This document shows, piece by piece, positions 13,416 to 24,297 of a stretch of 64,000 nt of DNA (its first letter is position 1; each line of letters starts with the position of its first letter). The notes under the pieces were generated by a model that was not told the DNA's origin, made no database searches, and worked only from the letters and a program-made list of their open reading frames with translations. The translations under genes and the position numbers were made by a program. The stretch is from contig CM060199.1 in NCBI GenBank assembly GCA_030562195.1, positions 9,940,338 through 10,004,337 of the forward strand. Direction: 5' to 3'. This stretch comes from Nipponacmea schrenckii. Taxonomy: Eukaryota; Mollusca; Gastropoda; Lottiidae.

Positions 13416-15036
13416 ACAAATTCAACATTTTAACAGCCACTTCTTGAGCTGTTTTCCTGTCAGGTTTACTGTTGCTGTTTAAAGGAATATTGTTAAGTAA
13501 TAAAACGTATTTTGGGCAAGCTCCTACATTGGAATAGTCCTCACTAACAAAATTCTTTTGGCAGAATTCTTTGATATGGTGTTCTTTGCTGTTTGAACCT
13601 GGAACTAGTACTACACATGCGCATATTTCATTCTGCATTAATTCATCCGGAACCGGAACAACAATGACGTCATCAACATCAGGACACTTTCGAATGACGG
13701 CTTCAATCCATGCGGGGTGGAAATAGTCCTCGCATCTGACGATCACTTCCGCTGTGCGACCAAACACTATCAATTCTCCTTTTTTATTAACGTATCCTTG
13801 ATCATGAAGATTTATATACCCGTTTTCATCGAATTCCGACTTTGTTAATTCTTCGTCACCGAAATAACCACTAAACATCGAATTGGTTTTCACGAAAATA
13901 TTACCATATTTGCCGTTGATTAATATTTGGTTAGTTTCATCCTTGACCATAACTTTGGCTCCAGGAAATGGACGCCCGGCATTAAAATCTTCAAATTCAC
14001 TTTGATCTTCAATTTCCACATAAGAAACTACATTAGTCTCCGAAGTTCCATAGGTATTGTATACTACATCGAAATATGGTAAAATAAAATCAACAAATGA
14101 TTTAGATAAAGGCCGACCACCTAAATAACAGTATTTTAGTGGCCAGTTCTTCAGATTGGGTTTAGTTTTCAAAAAGTTAATTAAGTTCAGCAACTCCGGC
14201 AAGGAAATAACTATGGTGTCGCATCTTTCTTTCAGATTGATTTCGTATATTAATTGGTTTAGTTCATCGAGTTGCGGTGGATTGCGTTGATCAATGAACA
14301 CTCTCTTCTTGCCGGTTGAAATGTAAAAGAACGGAAGACCGGGCATCCAGCTTAGTGATAGATAATTACACACTCCCGTGGAATCGTTTCGATACAGTCC
14401 ATTTACTATATTAGTGAAGAGTGTTCCTGGATGAACAATCAACTTGGACATACCAGTTGTCCCCGAGGATAGTAAGATTACTGCATCGGCTTTTGGATCG
14501 TGTCTTATGACGTCACCAGCACTATCTGTGATTGGGCTCATCCATAGAAATTCTAAACTATTATTTTTGGATGAGAACACGACGTGGGTTAATTCTGGCA
14601 ACACGGTAGATGAAACTCTGTTCCCATCTTGTACATCAAACAGTTTGGTAAATATACGGTGACGTTCTTCGTCTACATCGGACGACACAATCAATACGCG
14701 GCATTTCGTTTTGAATAAATTCTGTATCAAAAATGAACCGTCTTTGAGAGTAAGTTTCCCATTAAAGATAACACATCCAGCGAATAATGTCCCAAAGAAG
14801 GCAATTATACCTTGTGGTGAATCAGGCAACATACTACAAATAACGTCTCCAGGGTCTACACCAAGACCTTTGAGTTGTTTAGCAAAGTCAGTAGCATGAA
14901 CAAGAACCTCTTTACATGTTAGCGCTGTTCTTGACCCATCCTTATCAATAAAAACGAATGCATCTGAATCTGGATGTACCTTGGCCCAGTATTCCAATCT
15001 TTCTGGTACTGTGTGATTAGGATTAGGTGAGGTCAT
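13414..15036 (-). CDS. AMP-forming acyl-CoA synthetase-like protein (ANL superfamily, 4-coumarate-CoA ligase/luciferase-like), single coding exon
   Basis: Members of this family activate a carboxylic acid with ATP to an acyl-adenylate and usually pass it to CoA. The 540-residue product matches the usual length (about 540-560). Visible motifs: P-loop SSGTTGMSK at residues 190-198; YGTSET at 329-334, whose Glu333 sits at the Mg-ATP position; hinge region DQGYVNKKGELIVFGR at 412-427, with Asp412 (ribose-binding position) and Arg427; and a C-terminal NSNSKPDRK at 520-528, with Lys524 at the adenylation-lysine position. Oddities: the His-containing A4 motif of luciferases and CoA ligases is not evident around 229-240 (SWMPGLPFF), the usual TGD before the hinge reads LHD, and the glycine before the catalytic Lys is Ser. 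No signal peptide, membrane segment or C-terminal SKL peroxisomal tag is seen, so a cytosolic enzyme is inferred. The ATG has A at -3. Substrate unknown. Confidence 0.93.
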   Translation of the reverse strand: MTSPNPNHTVPERLEYWAKVHPDSDAFVFIDKDGSRTALTCKEVLVHATDFAKQLKGLGVDPGDVICSMLPDSPQGIIAFFGTLFAGCVIFNGKLTLKDGSFLIQNLFKTKCRVLIVSSDVDEERHRIFTKLFDVQDGNRVSSTVLPELTHVVFSSKNNSLEFLWMSPITDSAGDVIRHDPKADAVILLSSGTTGMSKLIVHPGTLFTNIVNGLYRNDSTGVCNYLSLSWMPGLPFFYISTGKKRVFIDQRNPPQLDELNQLIYEINLKERCDTIVISLPELLNLINFLKTKPNLKNWPLKYCYLGGRPLSKSFVDFILPYFDVVYNTYGTSETNVVSYVEIEDQSEFEDFNAGRPFPGAKVMVKDETNQILINGKYGNIFVKTNSMFSGYFGDEELTKSEFDENGYINLHDQGYVNKKGELIVFGRTAEVIVRCEDYFHPAWIEAVIRKCPDVDDVIVVPVPDELMQNEICACVVLVPGSNSKEHHIKEFCQKNFVSEDYSNVGACPKYVLLLNNIPLNSNSKPDRKTAQEVAVKMLNL

Positions 15037-15053
15037 ATTGTTTTATCTTCTTT

Positions 15054-15345
15054 CTGAAAAAACAAAACCTAATTAAATGCCTATCTTGTTATCGAACTAT
15101 TTGAATATACATGTATGCTACCCAGTTAGTTTTTATTAATAGTGAAAATTCTTAAGAATGTGTAGAGTTATTTCTTCGTTTTTTTGTGTAAGTTTAAGCA
15201 CGTCGCAATTACGCACTTTCTCTCTTCGTCTTATTACAGAAAATATCAAAGTTTCATAACAAAAATCTGTTTATTAGGAACAAATACATGCAAGTTTTAC
15301 GAATTTTTCAAATTTGAAATTTAGACCCATAAAATATATCCTTAC
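15054..15345 (-). other. Predicted 292-nt intron in the 5' UTR of the acyl-CoA synthetase-like gene
   Basis: Reading the minus strand, GCGAG/GTAAGG at 15350-15340 is a near-perfect donor. A T-rich tract followed by CAG at 15056-15054 is a strong acceptor, 17 nt before the start codon. Splicing would join a very short non-coding first exon to an exon carrying the whole reading frame. Single-exon coding regions with a 5'-UTR intron are common in animals. This is a prediction from consensus sites only. Confidence 0.55.
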
Positions 15346-15380
15346 CTCGCTATATTATATTATCTAATGTAGAAGGTTCG

Positions 15381-15390
15381 GTATATATAT
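15381..15390 (-). promoter_or_regulatory. TATA-like box of the acyl-CoA synthetase-like gene
   Basis: An alternating TA run lies about 35-45 nt upstream (minus strand) of the predicted donor at 15346. A start site roughly 30 nt downstream would leave a first exon of only 10-20 nt. In AT-rich DNA such a box can occur by chance. The support is its spacing relative to the donor and to the neighbouring E-box. Confidence 0.35.
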
Positions 15391-15408
15391 TTAAATTATT
15401 TGAAGTGG

Positions 15409-15416
15409 TCACGTGA
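15409..15416. promoter_or_regulatory. Palindromic E-box TCACGTGA upstream of the TATA-like box
   Basis: The 8-bp palindrome TCACGTGA, in the context GGTCACGTGA, fits binding sites of bHLH-zip factors (USF, MITF/TFE families). It lies about 20 bp upstream of the TATA-like box on the minus strand, where a proximal promoter element of the ligase gene would be expected. Control by a metabolic bHLH-zip factor is inference. Confidence 0.4.
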
Positions 15417-15794
15417 ATTTAAAGTAATATATTCCTTTCATTTTTCTTGTCAGCCTTGGGCTATCAAATTAAAATCAGATTACAATTTCGTTAGGTTATA
15501 AAAAAAACGGGTTTTAACTAACGCATTTTGAGTATCACTGCCTGTGCCTTTGATAGCAAACCCGGTAGATCTTGACTAAGAGTCATTGTCTAACGTTTCC
15601 ATCAAATCTTAATCGCACATTCTGTATCAGTTTCACGCACCTGTGTTTTTAATTCTCACAGCGGAATCCAACTTGAAGCTTGAAATATATTTGTTCACAT
15701 GACGACAATGATATCAAGACTTGATAGTGAAGGAAAAAGGTTATTATGTGGAATAGATAATTTGGTTTATATGTAAAAAATAAACGAAAAGCCT

Positions 15795-15858
15795 TCTCCA
15801 GCCGACGACTTCCAAACTAGCTATCTGAGGCTGGAATAAAGACAGGTGTTTCGGACTA
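15795..15858. mobile_element. Lone diverged end of the foldback family
   Basis: The stretch containing CTAGCTATCTGAGGCTGGAAT and ending GTTTCGGACTA matches the right end of the 12736-13306 element at about 80% over the terminal 55-65 bp. No matching opposite end was seen between the ligase gene and this point. It is therefore either a solo relic or the right end of a larger unit whose left end is at 12736. The outer edge faces right. Confidence 0.7.
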
Positions 15859-16751
15859 GGTCTAGTATAGACTTCCTGAGAAGCTCGAAATATGGGGCGA
15901 AGGTATTGTTCCGTTCTCTAATGCATGGATAAGTTGACAACATATATCCCATCAAACGCCGCCAAGTGGCACCTGTACAATTGTGACAAAATTCCAATTT
16001 GTTACTCAAAGTTTTGTTTGGAAAGATAACCTTATTCCAGGAAGCGCACCATCCGTGTTGTACGTTTACTTTCAAATACTTCCAACACATTTGAAATTCC
16101 TTACATACTTCCATATTTACATTAAATCCCTGTATTACCCAGCGTATCATATCTTCACACCCATATTCCATGGGAAATTCTATAATCCCTGTTAGATATA
16201 TTCATGTATTAATAGATACAATGTTTGTTGCTAGTTATTATTCTTTTAAATAATGACCGGTCATTTGGTGCAGAACTGTGATGTCATATTTGTTGTCCTT
16301 GATGAGTAACTTGACCTACCAAGATTTTTGTTTTGATTTTAACTGGTTTGTTTTCTTTGATTTCTACATTCACTGTAAGTAATTTTGTTTTTCACATTGT
16401 TATTTCACATCAACTATAGTTTGTTTTTAACATGCCACTTATTGAACTTTCTTGAAAATATTATTTTTGGTGGAATTTCAGGATGAAAACAGGTGAATCA
16501 TATATGATACATTGGGTTCAATCTTAAAATTATAACTAAATATCATCAAACCGATGGCTGTCCTGGGCTGTGTATAATTGTCGATATGATGTTTGTTGCA
16601 GATATAATTCAGAAAAACAGTAAATTACAATACATTCGCATAAAATATGCAAGAACATAGATTTTGCATTGATACTGTAAACAGACTGAAATGATTTTTT
16701 TCTTGGGTCTCGGCCCTTCTGATAAGATATTAACATCCTTATTTATTGCAG
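15859..16751. other. Non-coding stretch between the lone transposon end and the piggyBac-like relic
   Basis: A 116-codon minus frame (15821-16171) crosses into the transposon end and has no recognised domain; its length is about what chance gives once in such a window. ACCGGTCATTTGGTG near 16257 is locally unusual but unexplained. Confidence 0.45.
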
Positions 16752-16886
16752 ATGACGCAGCAGCTCTTCTCTGTGGAAGATGTCATAGAAAGAATAAATA
16801 CAAATGAAAGTGACTTAGAAGATACATCGGACAAATCTAACGATGAATATGAAATGAATCCCAATTTTTTTTATGATATAACATGA
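16752..16886 (+). pseudogene. Possible relic of a piggyBac-like transposase first exon (44 codons)
   Basis: The ATG directly follows a splice-acceptor-like TTTATTGCAG. The frame gives a 44-residue peptide starting MTQQLFSVEDVIERI, followed by an acidic Ser/Asp/Glu stretch (NESDLEDTSDKSNDEYE, residues 18-34), then a stop. A short hydrophobic start, a helix of the type VEDVIERI and an acidic Asp/Ser run recall the N-termini of piggyBac-derived (PGBD-type) transposases. The catalytic domain is absent downstream and no TTAA-flanked inverted ends were recognised. Either the rest was deleted or this is a coincidental small frame. Assignment is by N-terminal style only. Confidence 0.35.
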
Positions 16887-19800
16887 TATCATATCTTCAA
16901 ATTTCAAAACAATTTTTTTCAAACTTAACTCCAAATTCCTAAGAAATGTGTTTAATTGGATCAGTAGAAGACTTTTAAACTTTTAACGAACCGAAAGCAA
17001 TTAAAGAGCAATATGCCTTCCTTTGCTTACAGACAATGTCAATCAAATGGAATATTTAATTAAATTTGCTTCAATTTGATGTAATTAATCATTACAGAAT
17101 TCGGTAAAAATATCAGTGTAACTGCATAATTTGGATTAAAATTAGAAATACCACAACCTTGAATAATTAATTTTTAAATAATGGAAATAGAATTCGAATG
17201 TTGACGCCATTAGTGTGGAATATTCAATTGTAGTAAACAGTGATCAGCCACCTCACTTTTGGATCGGACACTCCGGCCTTGAACCCGTTATTCTTCAACT
17301 ATTAAAAGTTTACAACATCAATGTTATGCCATATACTTCCGAACTACAGGTCTATCCCAATGTTCTGTCATTGAATTTAATAAAAATGAATGCAGTTTTA
17401 CGTCCTACTCTTCTGCACCTAATCCGGCTAATAGAAATGGGCATAAGTTAGTATAAAACCCATGTCTAACAGTCTATCTATGCCCGTTCCATCCGAACCA
17501 TAGACGCCTTTTCCCCCGATCTACATTAAAATGTAGAAACAATTTTATCAAAAATAGAACTGGATGTTGCGTTTTGTGTTTATCCTGAAAGTAACTCAAT
17601 ATATCCTTGTGATAAGTAATGTCTATTAATATAAAATCCCACCCATCATGCAGGGCTAGGTGATTTACATGTTAGGTGTTTGTTTAACACTATATAAAGT
17701 GTTTAAATATCAAACACTACAATGCCAGAAATAAACACCTTCAAACATATCACTTTATTAGTGAAACATTAAAAGAGATCTTGAGGTCACGCTTTCTTGC
17801 TGACTTCAAGACTAGGGCTTTGGGTATACTGGAAAAAGCCAATTGGAAAAATTTTGAAATACAGACATGTTTTCAGAATAAGCATATTCATTACTTTTAG
17901 CTGCTTTCTATAAAACGTAGAAAACGGAGACAATACATCGTAGTAAACGGGTATTGAATATGTCCGCCTTTATATTTGGAACACGTTCGGTTCCCTTCGC
18001 CCTAAACAGCCTTAGTACCTGTACATTTTCGCCGTATTACATGTTGTCCCAAAGTTCTTTTGTACTGATTAATGAATCTCAGCTCAACACGATATAGTAA
18101 TATTGCTCACTAAGCCCCAACAAAAATCGAGTCAATGATCAGCCAAATTGTTAAAAAAATAAGAAACAGACACAGTCCACTGCGTCCATTAAAAAAAAAA
18201 AGCTCGATGCGTATATGTATTGTGTGTATTTATTATTAATATAAATAGGTGTTAATGCAGCTGACCATTACCTGCAGACAATAGTTGTCTACTACATATT
18301 TAATATACCCTACACTCATAATGACATATCATACGTGTAGAATCGACATGCAAGGTGTTCTAACTCATTCATTATTCAATCATAATGGACATTTGATGAT
18401 ATCTCAACATCTCAACACTCATTCAGTTGAGCCAGAGATATTCATTCACACAATGCCCTTTCTATGGGCGTGGCATTGCTCCGTCTCCCAAAGAGGCGAA
18501 CCCATATGGCCACTTATTTCCACTTTCTTATTCTAATGCTTGAAAGGCCAATACATTCACAATACAAACATAAAAAAAGTCAAAAATAAGAATTGGAAAA
18601 CAATTTTAGTAGATAATCAGTCATTCATGAGAAGTATATCAATTTTTAAATCTCGTCTGACACTCATCCATGTTTTCCACTGATAATCATTGACAGAGCA
18701 TAGACCTACAAGACATTTGTAAAATCTTCTGAAATCTCCGATCTTTCCTTGTCACTCTTCTATTGAGGTTTTGATATTCGTGTGATTGCCTTACGTTACA
18801 TGAATGACAGACGTTCATTCTCTATCAGATTTTTTATCAAAAGATATAAATCTGAAAAGTAAACATTTCTTTCCAACTTCGTATTTTGCAAAATAAGTTT
18901 GAAATACGATGAGCTGTTACTGAAGATCATACTGCTTCATCTGAAAGGCGCATTATGTCTTTAGATCTCGCTATCTTCAAATAGATAGTGTCTTGCACTG
19001 TCAATTGTTTGGGTTTTGTTAAAGTGCTTCCAAATCTTCGATAGTTGTTTATTTAGCGGTTGTATTATCAACGAGGGATTAGTGTTATACATGCCATAAG
19101 AAGAATTTCATAGTACTATCGGCTTGTGTTATATCTCTATAGTACTTAATATAATACAGGAAATATAATTATATATTTAATTTAATCATTATACCATGAA
19201 ATTTCAATTCATGGCCGATTCTGCCTGATTACAACCGTATTTGTGTATGATTTCATTCATGCTATCTGTGATGTATTTTTTATTGCCGTACTATATTTAT
19301 AATCGATAATATTTCAAAACAAACATGGCCCTAATTCAAACTCGGTAGAGTATAGAGTTCAGTTCTCGTACTTAAGATTTGAAATTAAAATGTTTCTTAT
19401 CACCTATTGGAATCGGTCAGGAACATTAACTCTTCCTTCTAATGGTGCTGAACTCGTCTGTCACTTTACTAAACAAAGAAGCAGCGTTGACTCCAGCCTC
19501 CTGGAATTGGCGGCACAAATAGGGGCTAAAAGGGTGGAAGCATTCTAGGGGTGCCAATAGGGGAAGGGCTACAAACTATCTTTCCGGGGGCTCAAATGCC
19601 ACCCTGAAGCCCTATGCTTGACAGTGCAATTAAGGTATATTTTGTGAAATCAACGTCGTTAACTGATCTAGCATCTATTGTATAGGTTTTAATTCTTTAA
19701 ATAAAACTTTATATCAGAGAAATCTGAGTTTATTCTTCTCCAAATTCTAGATAAAAAAATCCCACTTTAGTTAAATTGTTTGTTGTTCATTAGTTAAAAG

Positions 19801-19994
19801 TGATTAATAAACGACCGGTCTAATTAAAATCTCAGTACATGGACAAAAGAAGACAACACTCTTTACAAACAATGGTCAACTGACATCCTTCCTGTCAGAA
19901 CAATACCTTGATCGATTATTTAGTGTTGTGGTTTACCACAATGGCACCTTAACGGGGTTATCTGAGCCGAGGGCACTTACATAGGTACAGGTCA
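16887..19994. other. Non-coding stretch holding the deleted SINE
   Basis: Apart from the SINE piece at 17385-17514 I see AT-rich DNA and a G-rich patch at 19503-19620 with GGGGCTAAAAGGG and GGGGTGCC-type runs. No gene recognised. Confidence 0.5.
17385..17514 (-). mobile_element. Truncated, internally deleted SINE copy
   Basis: Two blocks match the complete SINE at 46696-47063 in the same orientation: the tail side (ATGAATGCAG, then CGTCCTACTCTTCTGCACCT) and the part around CCATCCGAAC / TAGACGC. The blocks are about 88 bp closer together than in the complete copy, so an internal segment is missing. The tRNA-like head, expected on the right, is absent. Confidence 0.65.
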
Positions 19995-20250
19995 AGGTTT
20001 CCTTGTCCATGCACAGTCATTCTTTAAGGCTTTACTCTGTACATGAACATTGTTATCGCCATGATTTGAGGTTTTCTCCGTTATGATATAAGATATTCTT
20101 TGTATATTAATTGTCTCGTCATCATGACTAAAGGTTTTCTCTGTAAATGAACGTGTCGATGTAAGGTTTTCTGTGTGTATGAAGATTCGGCTCACCATGA
20201 TGTGGGGTTTTCTCTATACATGAACATTCTGGTCACCATAAAAGGTGAAA
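19995..20250. repeat. Degenerate minisatellite, unit about 42 bp
   Basis: Five or six diverged copies can be followed, each with a GGTTTTCTCTGTACATGAAC-like core and then a CACCATGATGTGA-like part. Spacings between cores are about 32, 38, 42, 42 and 62 bp. The minus-strand open frame across it is a by-product of the repeat. Confidence 0.65.
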
Positions 20251-22170
20251 GTGGTCATACAAAGCTATCGAAATAGTACCGAAGGTGAGAAAAGTTTTTA
20301 AAACAGTACCGCTGGTTATGATCCAGTTACAATGGGCATGAAACCAAAGTTATATTTCCTATGCTGGACATATAACAATTCTTCCCTAGTTATTGATCAT
20401 AATTATTGGGTTATAATAGATATAGATAAAACTCTATAAAACTAAGTCCATGTAACGACCAACTAACTCCTCGGCACAGAACGCCCCTCAGTGTGCTGGT
20501 AACTGCACTATACTAACAAAAGGACGTGCATATGCATGTTTGAAAGAGTGGATCAATAACTACTATCATTTATCATATTTAGTTTGATTAATCGGCTTTT
20601 TACCTGAACTTGATTACAATTCTGACCTCAATCTTTTTTATAGTCAATACCGTTACAACTGTTACTATAATAGCCGTGGATTCAATGTTAACTTTTATGT
20701 GTAATAAATATACTGTCTTGTCAATGAGAACGGGTAATTCTTATTGATTATTCTTGTAGGTGGCTGGGGATACAGCCTTGGTTTTCAAGATTTTGGACTC
20801 ATCGTTCACCTTTTCTTCCTTTTCTATTCAGTTACCCATTCTATTCTATTATACCCCCCATCATAAGTTAAATTAAGAGAGTTAATAATTATATATTCAT
20901 TTGTTGTGTAGGTCTTTTTACTATATTTCTCAGCAACTACAACTGGTGTTCGACCCCATGGAATCCCCGGAATGAGCCTTTTAGCTTCCATCGATTTCTT
21001 TTCTGTCTGAAAATGCGATAAATGATAAGATGCAATTTCTACTTTTTGGTGTGCGTTATGAACTCTTATTTTGGCATCGAGTGTAATCATTGACCATAAA
21101 AATACTAAATTGTTTTCGTCCCTATGTTCCTCATCATAAAATGTCGGCGGAAACATGCCTGCCACTTTTCTATGAAGTGTTGAACAACTGATCTTTGAAT
21201 AAGTAAATGTTCATGACATGTAAACGAACACGACTTGTCCAGCTTAACTTTCATGTCTTCAGGAAATCCTCGACATGCATAATTACAAAATAAACAAAAA
21301 CAACCCCCAATCCCCTTGTCATTAAGGTAAATTGTAATTGGCGAACATATTCTCCGCATCAATATGTCACGTGTCAGCCATTGTAGTCTTAATGGGGGGT
21401 CTAGTTACTGTGGATTATCTGCCCATTAATTTATAGTTAAGATTAAACCAGACTTAAACGTTAATCCCGTTTTATGGGTCGTAAAACTTGACAGTACTTA
21501 ACTTGGCATGGTTAACGTTACATGATACCGACTCTTACTGGGATAGTCTGACGGTTCACCTAAATTCATTCAACATTGTATGTGATGTAGGTGTACGCAC
21601 GTAGGCATAAACTATTCTATCATAATATTTCAAGGCCATTCAATACTTACTGCCAAGAATTGCACATCAATGCATTTAGCATATTTATCCCATGGGTATT
21701 TTTTTGCCTCTTCAATATATCCATACAGATTCTATATATTAGCTTATCGTCTAGTTAAGAATGTGTTGGGGAAAAACTATGATTTCCAGAATTTTCAAAC
21801 CAACTTTACCAACCATCAAATTGATCCGAATCTAACCACCACAACTACAAACAACTACCTATTCTATCAGCTTCTGCTAGGAGCAGCCGGTCACTTATCA
21901 TCAACCACCTCCGTCGCCAGTCCTATATACTTAACATCTATCCGAATCCTGTCACTGCCTTTATGTCGCTGAATAAACGATCTTTCCATTCCGTCCTTAT
22001 GTATCGACAGCTTGTAACAGAAATGTCATAATTAAAATGATATCTAAGATTATTTATTCAATGTTGACAACTTGTGTCTTTTACGATTTTCAAGTCATTA
22101 GCTTGCTGACTTCAGATCAAAAGTTACACGTTTAAGTCTTCTGGTACAACTCTCCCGTAGAGTTGGTCGT

Positions 22171-22285
22171 GATGACTGACATTTGATTGATAATCCGAGG
22201 TCATGGCGGGTTAAGGTGGACGTGATCGCTAATTGGAAAGCCTATTAGCGTCAATTACTGAATACTGAGCTCAGCAATTGAAACC
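22171..22285. promoter_or_regulatory. Candidate cis-regulatory element rich in homeodomain-type motifs
   Basis: In 115 bp there are TTGATTGATAA (PBX/HOX-like), AGGTCA (nuclear-receptor half-site), GCTAATTGG, GTCAATTA, and TGAGCTCAGCA (similar to a MAF half-palindrome). The complexity is higher than the AT-rich flanks and there is no open frame. Motif recognition only. Confidence 0.3.
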
Positions 22286-24234
22286 ATTTTAAACTGATTT
22301 TAAGATTTTTCTGTCAATTTTCATAAATTATACAACTTTGTTACTTATTTAGACGGACATTGAATTCAGCTGGACAATGTATTTACCACTTCCTTCCTAA
22401 TTTTTTTAGCTGAGCATTAAAATGAAAGCATTCATCATTTGTTTTGGTTATAGGGAATCGAATCTTGCTCTTGAAAATTTGAACCTATGGCAATGGATTT
22501 CAATCACTGCGTCACTTAATGTTTATGACCTCGATTAAAAGGGATCGGTCGGGTCATGCCATCCTCATATCGTGTCAATAATGTCAGAGTGCATTCCTCG
22601 TCAATAAAAATATAATTCAGTGAAACGTGGTAAAACAATTCCTGATATTTGCCAAGAATTGACAGGCAAAAACATGATCTGAGCATTTAATATGATAGAT
22701 TGCCATTCACTGTGTAAATATACACTTTCTCTTCGACATTGAAATCATTTTAACAATTTAAGTTTGAATCTCTCGCACAATTTGGCACGGTATTGATGAT
22801 TACAGATTATGTTTAGTACCACGTAACGAATAGAATGTAGCGTGATAAAGTCATAAAACTGTAATGTGACATTTCTTTTACAAGGAAAGTATCGTTAACG
22901 ATATTTACAATTCTTTTGCAGAATATAATGTATCTGCCTTAGGCTTTGCTCTAAATATTCTGTATGATTTTTTACCAGGAAAATGTCCCATTTAAAGCTA
23001 TTGTTGGAGCTCTGGTATTGGATCAAAATTTCGAGTCAACCTCGAAATCAAAACTAAAATAAAGAGGGGCTTTGATATTTGAAAATTGCCTAAACTTGCT
23101 AGCAAATAGAAACCCTTTTGTGTAGGGACGGAAAATTTTCTCTTCACAAAACATTTTAAAATTTAATTTAAATTTTGTTTACTATTTATGAGATACAGAT
23201 TATTTTTATTCCCCGTAACAATAAATGTACGTAAAGAGTCATTGAAGGAATTTCTTTTAAAAAATAAACATTTTACAATTTTTGCTACCAATGTTTTGTT
23301 GGTTTGCTCTAAAAGTTTTTTTTAATGTAAAGCCCCATAGAAAACATTGTTACTCTGTTTTTTTTAAGAGCATAAACCCAAAAACCTTTTAAAAAAATCC
23401 AGCACTAATAGAAACCCCATGTTTTGGGCTTGTTGGGGGTTTGGAAATTAAATTTTTACATTTATATATACCTGTTGACCTTTTACGTTAAATTCATTGC
23501 TTAAATTAAAACCCATCAGAAGTTGGTTAAACGTGTGTTTACTAAAAAAGTTATTAATTTGTACCCAAAAGAACATTGTATTGTTGACATTTTATGGTAA
23601 CTACATAAACTAATTATTGATTTACATATTTCAATGCAACAGGTAACAGGTTGCCCTATTATGTTTTAACCCTGAATGCCCTTTTAGATAAGTATAAGCC
23701 ACATTTGTTAAGCATCATGTCGCAATCGGTTCTACGGGTGCTTTTTTCTGTCCGGGGTAGGCATAATGCGAGATTTTAAATTGATTAAAGTCACTTAAGT
23801 ACTGAAGTTGGACCTTTTTTGGCATCCTATAAGCTAGTGAATGGAATATATAGATGACACATGAAACCCCCTAAAATGTTTCGTTTCGGTTTAAAATGTA
23901 TTATGGTTCATAACTGTTTGGATTACCACTAATGAAACGAAAGTATTTTAGAATTTGTAATTGTTTGTGTACAAGAAAAGTGTGCGCCTGTTTGACCCGT
24001 GCTAATGAAATTAAGATGTCATAATGAGTGTAATATGGGTTACTTAAGTGAAGTATACATTACAAGATTTCATAATAGCCGATTTTGATTAGGGCATATC
24101 AATTACTAGACAAGTTCACTGGGCCATTACAAGTTCATCAATTTTATATGTAATTTATGTTGAAGTATGAATAAAAGACTTATATTTGATGCTTAATGAC
24201 CAATAGTGGAAATTCAGCACTTCAGCTTTAAAGA

Positions 24235-24297
24235 CACCTTCACAATGTCAAGCTATTACAACCAATGTACTCTTTCCATCTTTGAATTGTGAAGATG
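24235..24297. mobile_element. MITE family A remnant, internally deleted (63 bp)
   Basis: The left end reads CACCTTCACAATGTCAAG and the right end AATTGTGAAGATG, both matching the ends of the copies at 3480 and 4669. Only about 30 bp lie between them. CTTTAAAG and CTTTTAAG flank the copy and may be a decayed target duplication. Confidence 0.5.

Noticed and set aside
14444..14899. Plus-strand frames across the ligase
   Set aside because: Antisense shadows of the ligase coding sequence.
15821..16171. 116-codon minus frame upstream of the ligase
   Set aside because: It runs into the lone transposon end, lacks known motifs and is within the chance length range.
20824..21362. Overlapping minus frames of 113 and 85 codons that could be one frameshifted gene
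   Set aside because: No recognisable domain, no splice support, and frames near 110-116 codons are expected about once by chance at this base composition.
21670..21972. 100-codon plus frame, Thr/Leu-rich, mitochondrial-looking
   Set aside because: The lack of G on this strand removes TAG and TGA stops; no match to a mitochondrial protein could be recognised.
22141..22230. Possible tRNA-like sequence (GAGTTGGTCGTGATGACTG)
   Set aside because: No acceptable acceptor stem or B-box; better read as a regulatory motif cluster.
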